Source: Anthonomus grandis grandis (Eukaryota > Arthropoda > Insecta > Coleoptera > Curculionidae). From it: 64,000 bases of DNA. This document shows positions 53,828-64,000 of the stretch, piece by piece (position 1 is the first letter of the stretch; each line of letters opens with the position of its first letter). The translations under genes and the position numbers were made by a program. The stretch is from assembly GCF_022605725.1 (NCBI RefSeq), contig NC_065547.1, forward strand, positions 15,479,167 to 15,543,166, given 5' to 3'. Below the pieces are notes generated by a model. It was not told the DNA's origin, did not search any database, and saw nothing but the letters and a program-made list of their open reading frames with translations.

Positions 53828-54258
53828 TGAAAAGATTTAGGGAGGGTTCCCTCAAACCTTTTTTATTCCCTATTGCCCTATTATAGCAGCCTCACTATAG
53901 GTTTACAGGCAAGGGTGGCTTGGCCGTAATAGGTTGAGTAAAGAACCACTTGATTGTAGAATTCAATACTGATTTATTCACCCAAAACTACAACTATTTA
54001 TATCAGTCTTAAACTAACAATTCGTGATAATTTTCAAAACTAAGATGTTTTCTCTTTACAATACTTCCTACATTCCCAATGATGAAACCTTGCAAATTGT
54101 TTTAAAAAACTAAACAGTTCGTGATTCGGGTGACAGACCTATGTTTTTATAAACTATACTACGCACCTTGACGGACTAACATAAACAGTTTTATATACTT
54201 AAGTACAAAATAGAATTTTTAAATTAATAAATTTAAAATTAAAAATGTCGATTAGACA
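53828..54258 (-). repeat. BEL 3' LTR (complete)
   Basis: 431 bp, minus strand TGTCTAATCGAC ... ATCTTTTCA, with an AATAAA signal near 53982. The env stop codon lies a few bases inside it. Confidence 0.8.
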
Positions 54259-55085
54259 TCTTCCCCGCTCTCTCTGCTACTTGCTGTAGGAAGATTTAAG
54301 GGACGGAGTTCTACCATCTCGGTCTCTCTGGTCTTATGTCTGGGTTCTCGTCGCTTGTATTGTCTAATTTTAATAACCCATAGGAATACGCAAGACACTA
54401 GGATGATGATCAGTATAGTACAGCCCCCTGCAGTATAGGAGTGGACCTTTTTCCATATCTTGCCTTCCAGCTGCTGGCCTAGTCGCTGCTCGTCAATCGA
54501 AAGATTAGTCAGATCATCTGATACCTTGAACACGGCTTCTCTCGAAAAACTGCTGACTGTGTTTGTTTTTGTATGGTGTAGGTCGCTGACATTAATAAAT
54601 GTTGATGTTTTTGTATAACTAGAAACAACAGGAACGGTATCAAATCGGTTTGCAATTATATTATTTTGTTTTGTTTTTAGAATGCATGCTTCGGTTAACT
54701 GAATTATACCAGTGGTGTTTAATACCATTTCTTCTCGTATGCCATTGCACGTGATTGCGATGCTTATGGGATTTGGAGAGATAAACATCCATGGATTTGG
54801 AGTATAAAGCTGTTTCCAAATAGTCGCTATGTTTTGTTATGTTGCAAGAATTCCCTTGATGTCCTTGATATATTTCGTCAATGACGCAATTTGGACTGGC
54901 GTCTATGTTCCTAACTGTTGTCGGTGAACACAAATAATGGCTGCTTCGAAGTGTGCATGCTGTTAATTCATTGTGTGATAGCTCAAAGTATTGTTAATTG
55001 TTGTAGTCTACAGCCGAAATGTCATTAGGTATGTCCAGAGACCAGTAGGGGTTATTTTCAACGTGTAGAGCTGTAGGATATACCT
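54252..55085 (-). pseudogene. BEL env C-terminal region with membrane anchor (broken)
   Basis: Two frames (54933-54661 and 54788-54252) carry the ectodomain remainder, a Thr/Ser-rich stem, a single hydrophobic anchor near 54430-54380 (GGCTILIIILVSCVFLWVI) and a basic cytoplasmic tail with RREPRHKTRE. Stops at 55085 and 54960 and a frame change near 54790 interrupt it. The stop at 54252 lies in the LTR. Confidence 0.75.
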
Positions 55086-56246
55086 TCAGGCTTTCTGAAG
55101 AATTTTGTGTACATGGGCTGGTGATAAGATGGTGAAAATCGATCCTTGTTCAAATCGTATCTTGAAGAGTTTTAAATAGTAGCCACTTATTTCAGCTATG
55201 AAATTTGATGCCAGCTGATAGACCATAAGGATATGAATATTAACTTCATTACTGTCTATTATGCGCTCATACCCTTTCATCTTATTGATGATTTCCATAC
55301 TTTGGCTTATTTTCTCTTGGAATCGATTGATGTGCTGCTCCATTTTTACCTCTGTTTCATTGATCTGCGTGATAGCAAAGATCATTACTTTGGTTTGGTG
55401 TTTGGAAGCCTGAATTAGTTCTTCTTGGTTCGACTGTAAGCTGTTGATGTCCCTATAAACTTCATCATTTACTCCAAAAACCGATGTTAGGAATTGTCCA
55501 AAAAGTCCTCTTCTTTTGCGACGAACTCCAAATAATCCAGTGTTAAGCAACTCTATTTCTTTTTCTTTATCTAGAAGATGGTGTGCCAATGTTTGACAGT
55601 TTGTTGCTGTTGAAAGTTGTTTTGCTTCCTCACATAGGCTTTGGAATCGACTTATTACCTGTGAGACCTTTTTACTGTCATCATCAATTCGACTTGTTGA
55701 TATTGAGTTGAAGCCCAAATTCTCCTCTCTCGATTCTGGATGTTCCCAGATGCTCGATAAATAGGCCTTTCGCGGGTTGCTTGATTGTATAGTTTGCTGT
55801 CCCAATTTTGTTACTGCCCTTTTTGTTTCCGTATTTTCTTTTCGAAGGGTGATTACTCGAACTTTGTTGTTATCACTTGGGTGCACTTTGGTTATTTTCG
55901 CTAATGGCCATCTTGCTGGGTTAACGTTGTCTTCTTTGATAAGCACTACTGTCCCTATTTTCCAATTCTCTTTGTCTTCTTTCCATTTGTACCGCATTTG
56001 TAGTGTTCTTAGGTATTCTGTGGACCATACTTTCCAGAAGTCCTTCTTCATTTTTTGAATTAACTTCCATCTCTGAAGCATAGAGCCATTTATGTCTGTC
56101 TCTGACCATGCAAATGGGCCTACTAGTGGCCTTACAATCAAAAAATGGCCTGGCGTGAGTATTGTCTCATTGTCTGTAGCGTCATTTAGTGCACACAGTG
56201 GCCGAGAATTCAGGCACGCTTCAATTTGATATACTAACGTTGACAA
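55086..56246 (-). CDS. BEL/Pao integrase C-terminus fused in frame to F-like Env N-terminal part
   Basis: 386 codons open. First part: YQIEACLNSRPLCALNDATD, TPGHFLIVRPLVG and a DUF5641-like domain (WKIGTVVLIKEDNVNPARWP). From about residue 160 the frame becomes an envelope region with a furin site (RRKRR) followed by a glycine-rich fusion-peptide-like stretch, then a long helical heptad region. No signal peptide lies between the two parts, so this copy has lost the pol-env boundary, or env is normally reached by splicing. Family: F-like Env of env-bearing BEL elements. Confidence 0.78.
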   Translation of the reverse strand: MSTLVYQIEACLNSRPLCALNDATDNETILTPGHFLIVRPLVGPFAWSETDINGSMLQRWKLIQKMKKDFWKVWSTEYLRTLQMRYKWKEDKENWKIGTVVLIKEDNVNPARWPLAKITKVHPSDNNKVRVITLRKENTETKRAVTKLGQQTIQSSNPRKAYLSSIWEHPESREENLGFNSISTSRIDDDSKKVSQVISRFQSLCEEAKQLSTATNCQTLAHHLLDKEKEIELLNTGLFGVRRKRRGLFGQFLTSVFGVNDEVYRDINSLQSNQEELIQASKHQTKVMIFAITQINETEVKMEQHINRFQEKISQSMEIINKMKGYERIIDSNEVNIHILMVYQLASNFIAEISGYYLKLFKIRFEQGSIFTILSPAHVHKILQKA

Positions 56247-57471
56247 TTCTTCAAATGTTAATGTCGTTTCTCCAATGATTCTTCGTAGGTGGTGTTTTGT
56301 TGATTTAACCCCAGCTTCCCACAGTCCTCCAAAGTGTGGTGAGGAGGGTGAAATAAAATGCCATTTTGTCCCTGTGTTTCAGTTATTTTTAGTACTTCGT
56401 CTTCTATGTGATTTGCTGCTCCGACAAACGTGGTTCCATTATCACTTTATATGTCTGTGCATTGTCCTCTCCGTGAAATGAATCTTCTATATGCTGCCAG
56501 GAAAGTCTCTGTGGTCATGTCACTTACTATTTCAATGTGAATTACCTTGGTTGCCATGCACACAAAAATCGCTATGTATCCCTTGTACGATTTATGACGT
56601 CTTCCTTTTGTTGTTCGGATGAATATGGGGCCTGCGTAGTCGATTTCAGTATGAGAAAATGGGGGTGATGGTGTGACTCTTTCTTTCGGTAGATCTCCCA
56701 TTATTTGTTGTGCTGCTTGCTGCTTATATGTAATACATTTTATGCATTTGTTTATCATTGTTGCAATTGCCCGTTTTGCATTGATAATCCAAAATTTCTG
56801 CCTAATGTAGGCCAAAGTTAGTTGGTTTCCTCCGTGCAATGTTTTCTCATGGGCATCTCTTACTATGAGTTTTGTTAGATGGCTATTTCTGGGCAATATG
56901 ATTGGATGTTTTTGATCGATTGGTATATTAGCATTCTTGAGTCTTCCTCCTACACGCATTATTCCATTTTGATCCAATATCGGGTATAGGTTTTGTAATT
57001 TGCTTCTTTTGTCAATTCTTTTACGTTGCTTAAGTATTTTGGTTTCTTCTGCAAACTCTGACTCTTGTACACCTCGGATGACGGCTTCTAATGTCGATTC
57101 TAGTTGTGCTGGACTTAGATTTCCTTTTTTGGAGAGTCTTTTTTCATCCTTCTACATACTGAAAGAACTCGTAGCATTTTAGTCAATGACGAAAAACGGC
57201 TCCAATCCTCCCCTTGTGTGGTTATACATGCTTGATGACAATTGATCTTCTTTAGTCCTTCTTCAATTTTGGGGATTTCACTATTTATAGGCCATTCTTC
57301 TTGGTTGCACAGCCAATTCGGTCCTTTCCACCATAATTTTGATTCTCTTAGAGCGGTAATTTCCATGCCCCTTGATATTACGTCAGCTGGATTATCTTGA
57401 GATTTGACATGGTTCCACTTCTGCGCTGGTATTAGTTTCACAATTTCGGAGACTCGGATGGCGACGTTGTG
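56247..57471 (-). pseudogene. BEL/Pao RNase H tail and integrase
   Basis: From 57441: QKWNHVKSQDNPADVISRGM, ESKLWWKGPNWLCNQEEWP (end of the RNase H region), then after a shift MRVGGRLKNANIPIDQKHP, HEKTLHGGNQLTLAYIRQKF (zinc domain), CIKCITYKQQAAQQ, and the catalytic core EIDYAGPIFIRTTKGRRHKS (first Asp). Stops near 57115 and 56447 break it. BEL-specific features are the NPADVISRG and VGGRL blocks. Confidence 0.85.
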
Positions 57472-57533
57472 ACTTAAGTAAAAAATAGAATTTTTAAATT
57501 AATAAATTTAAAATTAAAAATGTCGATTAGACA
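57472..57533 (-). repeat. BEL 5' LTR remnant (62 bp)
   Basis: Matches 54197-54258 with one substitution. The junction to pol lies at ACTTAAGTA. Confidence 0.85.
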
Positions 57534-58960
57534 GTATGCTAAAATAGTCAGATATTACCTCCTTTTAAGTTACTATAACTATTAACGTTTACAAATGCTA
57601 AAAACGTTTTTTAATATTTTATCAGTGATCACACTGCGAAATGTATCTATATTTTTAACGAAGCATAGGCTTATTTAACATTAGCCTATTTAACAAACAA
57701 AAGACAATATAACGTTAACTGTTCAAGTATCAACATTAACTGTTTAATTAGAACTTAACATAAATGAATTAAACTTTAGAGAGCAATTGGAAAATTTGCA
57801 TGCTAAAAGATTCAGGTCAGTTATTTTTATACTATTTAAAAATTTAAATACAAGACCTGTCAAGTGCAAAATGTCCCTATTTTTTTTAAAAACAGTTATC
57901 ATAAATGAAAATCTGATATGCCTTATTTTAAATAATATTAAGGATTGCAGATATCTTTTAATTTAAAAAGGCCGGAATAATATGAAAATACTTGCAATGC
58001 TTACGGTAATGATTTTTTTTAGGTTCTATTTAATATTATAATTATTATTTTGGCGCTGTAATAATTAGATTACTATTAAAAAATATAGAAAAATATAAAA
58101 AAAGAAAGTTATTGCTGATAATTAATTTTATCGTTAAATAATGTAATTTGAAAACCATATGGAACGTACTTAAAAAAAAAATACCGTTTCAACTTTATGC
58201 GCTAGAGATATCTATCTATTCTTTCTTTACGACTAGATAGCTTAAATTTTACGCAACGGTATGTAGCAAATATGACAGACTTTTAGCAGTTTTATTAACA
58301 ATACGTAAAACATTTAATTTATTTACAGTAAGAAGATGTAGCGGTAACGTAAAAATAGGCCATAACGTATTTTTGGTCTATACTGCAAAAAATACGTTTT
58401 TATTATTAGGCACTTACATAATAAATGCTGCATTTAAAGTCATATCAGCAGTAGAAATCTTCTTATTATTAGAGACTTAATAAAACAATGCTTGTCGTTA
58501 CGTTAAAAAAATGTGCATCTCCCAAATATGTGTCTGCTTAACTATCTGCTTACCTATCAAAGAGATGTAATGCAACAAAAAATAACTTTGATGTTAGATT
58601 TAAACATAACGTTAATGTCTCAACTTTACAGGGTAAATGTTGTAAATAATATTTATTGTATTTACGTTATTTCGTTTTAATAAATAAAATTTATGTTGGT
58701 TGTTGCTCTGAGCCCTTGCAAACAGCCAAGAATAATAAGGTGTTTTATTTCTTTTAACGTTTTCAGGTTATTTTATCGGATGTGCGTTATTTTGTGCTGG
58801 GATGTGCTTTATCATTACGTTAGTGTACATCTTTGCAAATATATGTGTCGGCATATCTGCTTATTCACTTGACAGAAGAAACTTTTGATATTTATGGTAA
58901 ATTTAACGTTACCGGTACTGTGTTAACTTTTGTATCGTTACGCTATTTCAGGCCAGTAAC
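57534..58960. repeat. Degenerate AT-rich satellite, part 3
   Basis: Starts GTATGCTAAAATAGTCAGAT, the expected continuation of part 2, and carries at least two further diverged units (AAATGCTAAAAACG near 57592, CAAGTGCAAAATGTCCC near 57860, CATAACGTTAATG near 58605). No ORF of note. Confidence 0.6.
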
Positions 58961-61809
58961 AATGTCAAGCGATAGATATCTACACAACCTTCTTTATCTC
59001 TAGCCACGAACATCATCACATCGGCAACATAGCGAGTCGATCGACGCCGCCATCTTGGAAACCCCATAACCCCATATATTAGTAGGTAATCGCAGCGGTT
59101 TCCGTGGGTGTTTACCTCGTTTCTCTCTTAAAATTCCGGATTTTTGTGCTTAAATTTAAATTACTAACGTTAAGACTCAATTTTAAAAACCTACTCTAAG
59201 TTCTAGTTATATTGTTTAATGTGGATTTTGCGTAGTTATTTAAATAATCGAACTTAAAAGTCGAACAAAATTTACCGGCCGGCTAGCTAAATGACGTTTT
59301 AAAAGTGGGTTTGTTATTATTGTGTGTTTCTTGGCTTTCTTGATTAAAATGGTTTTGTGACTTGTATTTTGAACTTGTGGTAGTTCATTTATTTGGTTAG
59401 TCTGTGGATAATAATATATTGTTTTATAGCTTAATATACATAAGGAGAAATATGGAAAATTGGTGTAGGTATTTGTCTCCCTACTTGTAAACAATATGTG
59501 GTAAGTAAGTAGTTTAAGTCAGGGTTAGGAGTTGTAGTAGCCGGTAGTAGGTAAGTTTATATAATATTTGTGTAATATTTGTACATTTTCAAATCTTTTC
59601 CTCAAATTTTTCCAAATTTTCCTGGATATCAAAAAAGGTTGCTCTCCCTCGAAAGAGTCCAGAAGAAAGAAATAAAGAACATAAACATCGTCTTGAACTC
59701 AACAATATTGAATTTGAATAATCAGAACTTATTACAAATTTTTATATGATAATAAATAATTATCTTAAAAAAATTAATATTTCAGTGTTGTGGAATGTAA
59801 AAATAGTTGATAATTTAAAAATATGTTTTTACACCTTAAATTTTACTAATACTTGTTTAAATCGCTAATCAAGTCATAGTAGAGAGCGACATGAAAGTAA
59901 AAGTGTTTATAAATAGGAATGAACTGACCCATATTGACCTGAAATGGATTTTACCTTTTCAATTGACACTAAATAGGTGGTCTCAGCTAGAGAATTTGTT
60001 GTCTAGATATAAATCTCCTAGCTGTGAACCATCAGCTCAAGAATCACTTAGCGATATTCTTAAAAAAAGCATAAATTGCTTAAAGAGAGGCATTATTTTA
60101 ATTAATAATAATTGTGATTTGGAATCGGCCTCCGAATTAGCCAATTGTTAGAATAATAATTGTTCTATAATAATGAGGACTCGAATGAGGACGTATCTGA
60201 GAAAACAATCTTTGTAACAGGCTTTTACTTTTAATTGATCAAATAAATCTCCTGTCAAAGCATAAACGTTATTCACCATCAAGCATTGTGATGTCTTTTA
60301 TGTTATATACTTCCTCGCCTTGCACTATATGCTATGCTTGCTTGATATATATTGCTATATATGCTTTGATCTGCCCTGTATACTGGCTATTTTGTGTTCA
60401 AAATCACCCAATCTCATACTTATTTCTGTAAGTGTTTTTGACGACATTTTTGATGATACTTAACTTTTAATTTAAAACAATCATTGTTTCACATTTATTA
60501 TGTACCACACTATATAATATGTAATAATTCAGGCTTTGCATGTTAATTTACAATTTAACACTTTGTATCCACCATTTATTTACCATATGTAGAATTATTA
60601 TTCGAAAAAAGCCAAAAGAAATATTTGATCAATAATAAGTAAACATCCAGAGGTAAATATTTTTTTTGTTGTATAAATTGGGATATAATCTTGATATTAT
60701 GAAAATAAAGTTAAAAAATCATATCAAATCTATTTTTCAATGAATAGCATAATGCCTTCAACAAAACAGGCATTTCTGTTAGTACAAAAACTTAAAATCA
60801 TTGCCGAGTCCCGTTAAATACGGCTATTAAATCGATCCGGAAGCATAAGCGGTTCGCGGTGTTGCCTTGCGATGTTCGCGGCTAGAGTACAGTGCTACAA
60901 CTAAAAGAACCCACAAAGCAACCACCAATAGAGAAGTTTCTCACGTGTAAAGGTTGGAAATAAGTTACAGCGCCGCTAGTGTGTGGGCCCGTAACTAACT
61001 TGAAATGGCGGGAAATTCGAATTTATTAAATCCTGTATTGCACTTACTATTTTCGAAATTCTTGTTTTCAAGAAAGTCTAAAAGTGTTCAAAGCACGTTA
61101 AATTATTTCGTATGAAAGCGATTTATCTTTTGAACACTTTTGGACATTTCCTGATAAAAGGTTCGGTGTGAATAAGTAAAACAAAACATAAGAGAAGAAA
61201 TATGTTTATTCAATTTTATTATACACTTACTTTACTAAAATCTTATTTTCTTAGTTGTACAGGGTGTTCCTTAAAGGCATTATACATAGAGTGGGTGATT
61301 TTGGGACGAATTTCAAGAATTTTTTTTGCATGAACGTGTGTTCTTAATTATTTTTGAGATAAAGGGTGATTGTTTACGATAAACAAAATTCTTTTAAGAA
61401 TTGAGATAATATTCTAGACATGTTTATGAAATGTGGAACATATTTTCTATAAATAAATATGCATTTTTTTAAATTTAAAAATTAGATTGACATGGTATAG
61501 TTTCGTAAGTGTCGATACCTTACTTAAAATTAATGAATGACAAAAATTAACCATTCTAACATTATATAAATTGATAAGTTAAAGACATCCAAAAGTGTTG
61601 AAATCACTTTAGAACTCATTTCGTATAAAAGGATTTTATCTTTATTATCTCAATCCTTTATCTTTGTATCCCTTTTTGACGTTTCCTAAGAAAAAAAGAC
61701 TTTGTTCAAAGAAGGAGAATTAGGCATTATAACAGAAACGTCTTTATTAAATATTATTATACAGTATTAGCTTTTTTTATGTATCTTTTTTTGCCATTTT
61801 CAAACTTTA
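58961..61809. other. No firmly recognised gene; two GC-richer patches
   Basis: 59020-59110 is locally GC-rich and contains GCCGCCATCTTGG, a form of the YY1/Pho recognition site often found near promoters. 60800-61020 is a second GC-richer patch. 61259 has an ACAGGGTGTTCC repeat edge. Nothing else is supported. Confidence 0.35.
59891..60151 (+). CDS. Unrecognised small ORF (86 codons)
   Basis: Reads MKVKVFINRNELTHIDLKWI, then LTLNRWSQLENLLSRYKSPS and SLSDILKKSINCLKRGIILI. Composition looks protein-like (amphipathic Leu/Lys helices, few rare residues) in a region full of stops. AATAAA follows at 60242. I know no family match. It may be an exon or a chance ORF. Confidence 0.25.
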   Translation: MKVKVFINRNELTHIDLKWILPFQLTLNRWSQLENLLSRYKSPSCEPSAQESLSDILKKSINCLKRGIILINNNCDLESASELANC

Positions 61810-64000
61810 TTAACGCCATTTTTTTGGTAGGATCAACATTTGTTGGATTTTTTTTAGAAACCGTGCAAATTTTTCATCCTTGTCCTTAGCAATAACATTT
61901 ACTCTTTTACACCAAAAGAACAACGTATATTTGACAAACAGCTTAATCACAATATTTACAAAATTGGGATGATCTTTGCAACATAAACTTCTGACATCAA
62001 TATTTTTAATTATATATGTTTCCAAAGAAGCTGACAAATTAGGTAAATGGTAATACCTTGGTATTAAATAAAATAGTGTCGCAAAACACCTACTAGTCAT
62101 AAGATAAAAGTTCGTTCCAGGCTCAGTGAGAGAGGAATTAGGATATTGCCTGGCTTCTATGAATTCACCATAATCACCTTTCTTGGTAATGTTCGAAATG
62201 TTATCACGACAAAATTTACAACTTGTTATTTTCTTTAGCTTTTTTACTATATATCCTGCTATATAACATATTGTTGACCGACCAATTCTCGTTTTCCTAT
62301 TTGAAATTTCTGGAATAATACAATCGACTTCAGGATATAATGGCATTACGCCAGGTATTATTTCTCCTGTAATAAAACACCTTAGAGTATCTAACGCCCC
62401 TTGGGTTTGATCCTCCTCGCAATTTGAGTTTGGTGATCGTGACGACGAAAAATTACTATTAATGCTTTAAATGATTTTTTAAAAAGAGATACAGAGGGAT
62501 TGATATTTCTTATACCATGTGCCCTAACTAAGCCAAAAAAATTGTCCAATGGATCTTGGTTAATTTCCCTCAAACACAGAAAAAACTCAGGATTGTCCTT
62601 CAAAATTAATTTTTTTACCTGAATAAAACTTTGTAAAGTGAAAATAAGATTAGTTAATGATGGTACAGTAACTAATTTGTTATTCTTTTTATCATGATAC
62701 CTCATACTTTTAAGAAGGCTTATTTTTCTAGGCAATATTTCTCGTGCACTGAGAAAGCCGTAAGAGCCCCTTTAAGGGGTTTGCTGGAAGGTGCTACCTT
62801 GCAGTGAGAGTTGCAGCTGTCAAACAGCTGATCCAATAAAAGGATAAGTTCTGCAGTATCCATGGCCTCCCTTGGCAAACCTTAAGCATCTTTTATATCT
62901 GTAAGACATTAATTGTTGTTATTAAATACATATCACAAATATAGTTAAACAAAAACTTACCCCACTTAGCAATCCTATACATTAAACATCCCACTTTATT
63001 GCTAAAGACTTGGGTGCAATGGGACACCTTCATTTTGTTCATCTTTTCAGGAAAGACATGTGCAGCTGACAATGTGGGACATATTCTGTTTTCTTCATCC
63101 AAGTCCAACAAATAGAATTGAACAATGTGTTCCCACTTGGCCACTTTCCTCTTACCCTCAACTTCAAAAACTAAGTCTTTCGTCAAAAGATTCTTGCGAC
63201 TTCCTTTAAATAAGTGGGGAATGTCGTAGACATGGACAATTTCATCTCCGTCTAGAACATACCCATGATGGCGATTATCAACATTGTGTTTAATACATTC
63301 TTCTGCTGTATCTTTTAAAAGTGAATTGATGGCAGCCCGACTATTTTGACCTTGGTCACAAATCGAACAAATAACCTTAAGGCCAACTCTCCGGCATTCT
63401 CTAATTACATCAACCAGCAATTTTTTAAGCTCTATCCTTTGCTCGGCCCATTAGAAAATGAATATCCTATTGGCTGCTTCCAGCTACGAAATATGCCCTT
63501 TATAAAAAATACATTTGCATGGTCGGCTAATATTGGTTTCCTTATAACCCCATTGTCCTGTATACCTTCAATACAATCCTCCTTGATATCATACTGTACG
63601 TTCGTGCTAAGCGATATTTCATCAAATAATACAGCACAATATCTTTCATGTATTTTCTAATTGGACCTTCCAAAACATCAAACATTCTTTTGTCCACTCC
63701 AGTTTTAAAGGGAATTTTATTTAAAAACTTCGTAAGTGTACCTTTACTTGGCAGTGAAAAAATTTTTGACAGTAGCTTGTAGCCTCGGCCTCCACATTTT
63801 AGCAGAGACAGTGCAAGAATTTTCTCGTCTGAATATCTTCTTGACTGTGGTTTTTTTAGCTGATTTTTAACTTGACACATTATGAAGTTATATGTGGTAG
63901 TATTTACATACTTTGTTAAGTTAATGAAAGTATCAGATTTAGATATATTTTCTGCATAAGTTAATCTTGTCTGGAAAGATCTTACTTTTTTTTGCAGATT
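61810..64000 (-). pseudogene. P-element-type (THAP9-like) transposase, running off the window
   Basis: From the right edge: coiled-coil-like QKKVRSFQTRLTYAENISKS, then RRYSDEKILALSLLKCGGRG and GYKLLSKIFSLPSKGTLTKF. The RNase H-like core follows: in a shifted frame VLFDEISLSTNVQYD (first Asp), ADHANVFFIKGIFRSWKQ, ICDQGQNSRAAINSLL (second Asp), HVYDIPHLFKGSRKNLL. After a short intron (about 62894-62959, donor GGG|gtaagt) come REAMDTAELILLLDQLFDSC, INQDPLDNFFGLVRAHGIRN, TICYIAGYIVKKLKK and a Cys-rich tail. Damage: frameshifts near 63660 and 62390, stops near 63435, 62880 and 62735. The N-terminal THAP domain would lie beyond 64000. Confidence 0.85.

Larger units (their letters stand above)
53828..57533 (-). 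mobile_element. BEL/Pao retrotransposon with env, internally deleted
   Basis: TG at 53828 and CA at 57533 are flanked by GTAT (53824-53827 and 57534-57537), and the satellite resumes outside both. The left LTR (53828-54258) is complete at 431 bp. On the right only the last 62 bp of the LTR remain (57472-57533, one mismatch with 54197-54258), joined directly to mid-pol. So one deletion removed most of the 5' LTR, leader, gag, protease and RT. Integrase and an F-like env remain. Confidence 0.85.

Noticed and set aside
1..64000. Bacterial or phage-type system
   Set aside because: No operons, ribosome binding sites or prokaryotic gene density; introns, GT-AG splice sites and metazoan transposons throughout.

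Overview
This window looks like repeat-rich intergenic or intronic DNA from an insect. The order cannot be fixed from the sequence; a beetle is possible. It is AT-rich, has no operons or bacterial signals, uses canonical GT-AG splice sites, and is packed with metazoan transposable elements (TEs). The elements belong to BEL/Pao, Ty3/Gypsy (one an env-bearing errantivirus), Copia, Penelope, Jockey-like and RTE non-LTR families, PIF/Harbinger, a Tc1/mariner relative, pogo, Helitron and P element. Only one exon looks like a cellular host gene: the last exon of a rhodopsin-like peptide GPCR at 46972-47147 (+).

Layout. 1-2950 is a decayed BEL/Pao element (-). 3314-5005, 10337-12041 and 14385-15816 are three copies of one Tc1/mariner-type transposon. 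5400-7330 is a decayed Helitron helicase (-). 9071-12447 holds exons of a THAP-domain gene (-), probably the 5' half of a P element, split by the second mariner copy. 13915-16230 is a Jockey-like fragment (+) split by the third mariner copy. 16295-19954 is an RTE fragment (-) split by a 5'-truncated Jockey-like element (17085-19032, -). 19955-30213 is a PIF/Harbinger element whose MADF exon is interrupted by a complete but coding-dead errantivirus (22670-30007). 31.3-35.0 kb holds pogo and Penelope scraps. 35066-37671 is a second PIF/Harbinger. 38591-43553 is a Gypsy element with both LTRs. 44463-46100 is a Penelope-like element with a ribozyme-like 3' region. 46130-46790 is a non-LTR ORF1 fragment. 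After the GPCR exon a degenerate AT-rich satellite runs from about 47.7 to 59 kb, split by a Copia element (48551-53612, itself carrying a 607-bp TIR element) and a deleted BEL element with env (53828-57533). 58.96-61.8 kb has no recognisable gene. 61810-64000 is a decayed P-element transposase (-) running off the window.

The most interesting structure is in the two PIF/Harbinger elements. In both, the transposase and the MADF-domain gene lie on opposite strands and are interlocked: the last transposase exon lies inside the MADF intron, and the last MADF exon lies inside the transposase intron. Reading frames continue cleanly across three of the four proposed splice junctions. The two elements are clearly different families, so the arrangement looks conserved. 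Nested insertions with intact target-site duplications also let the order of events be reconstructed at several loci. No intact autonomous element was found.
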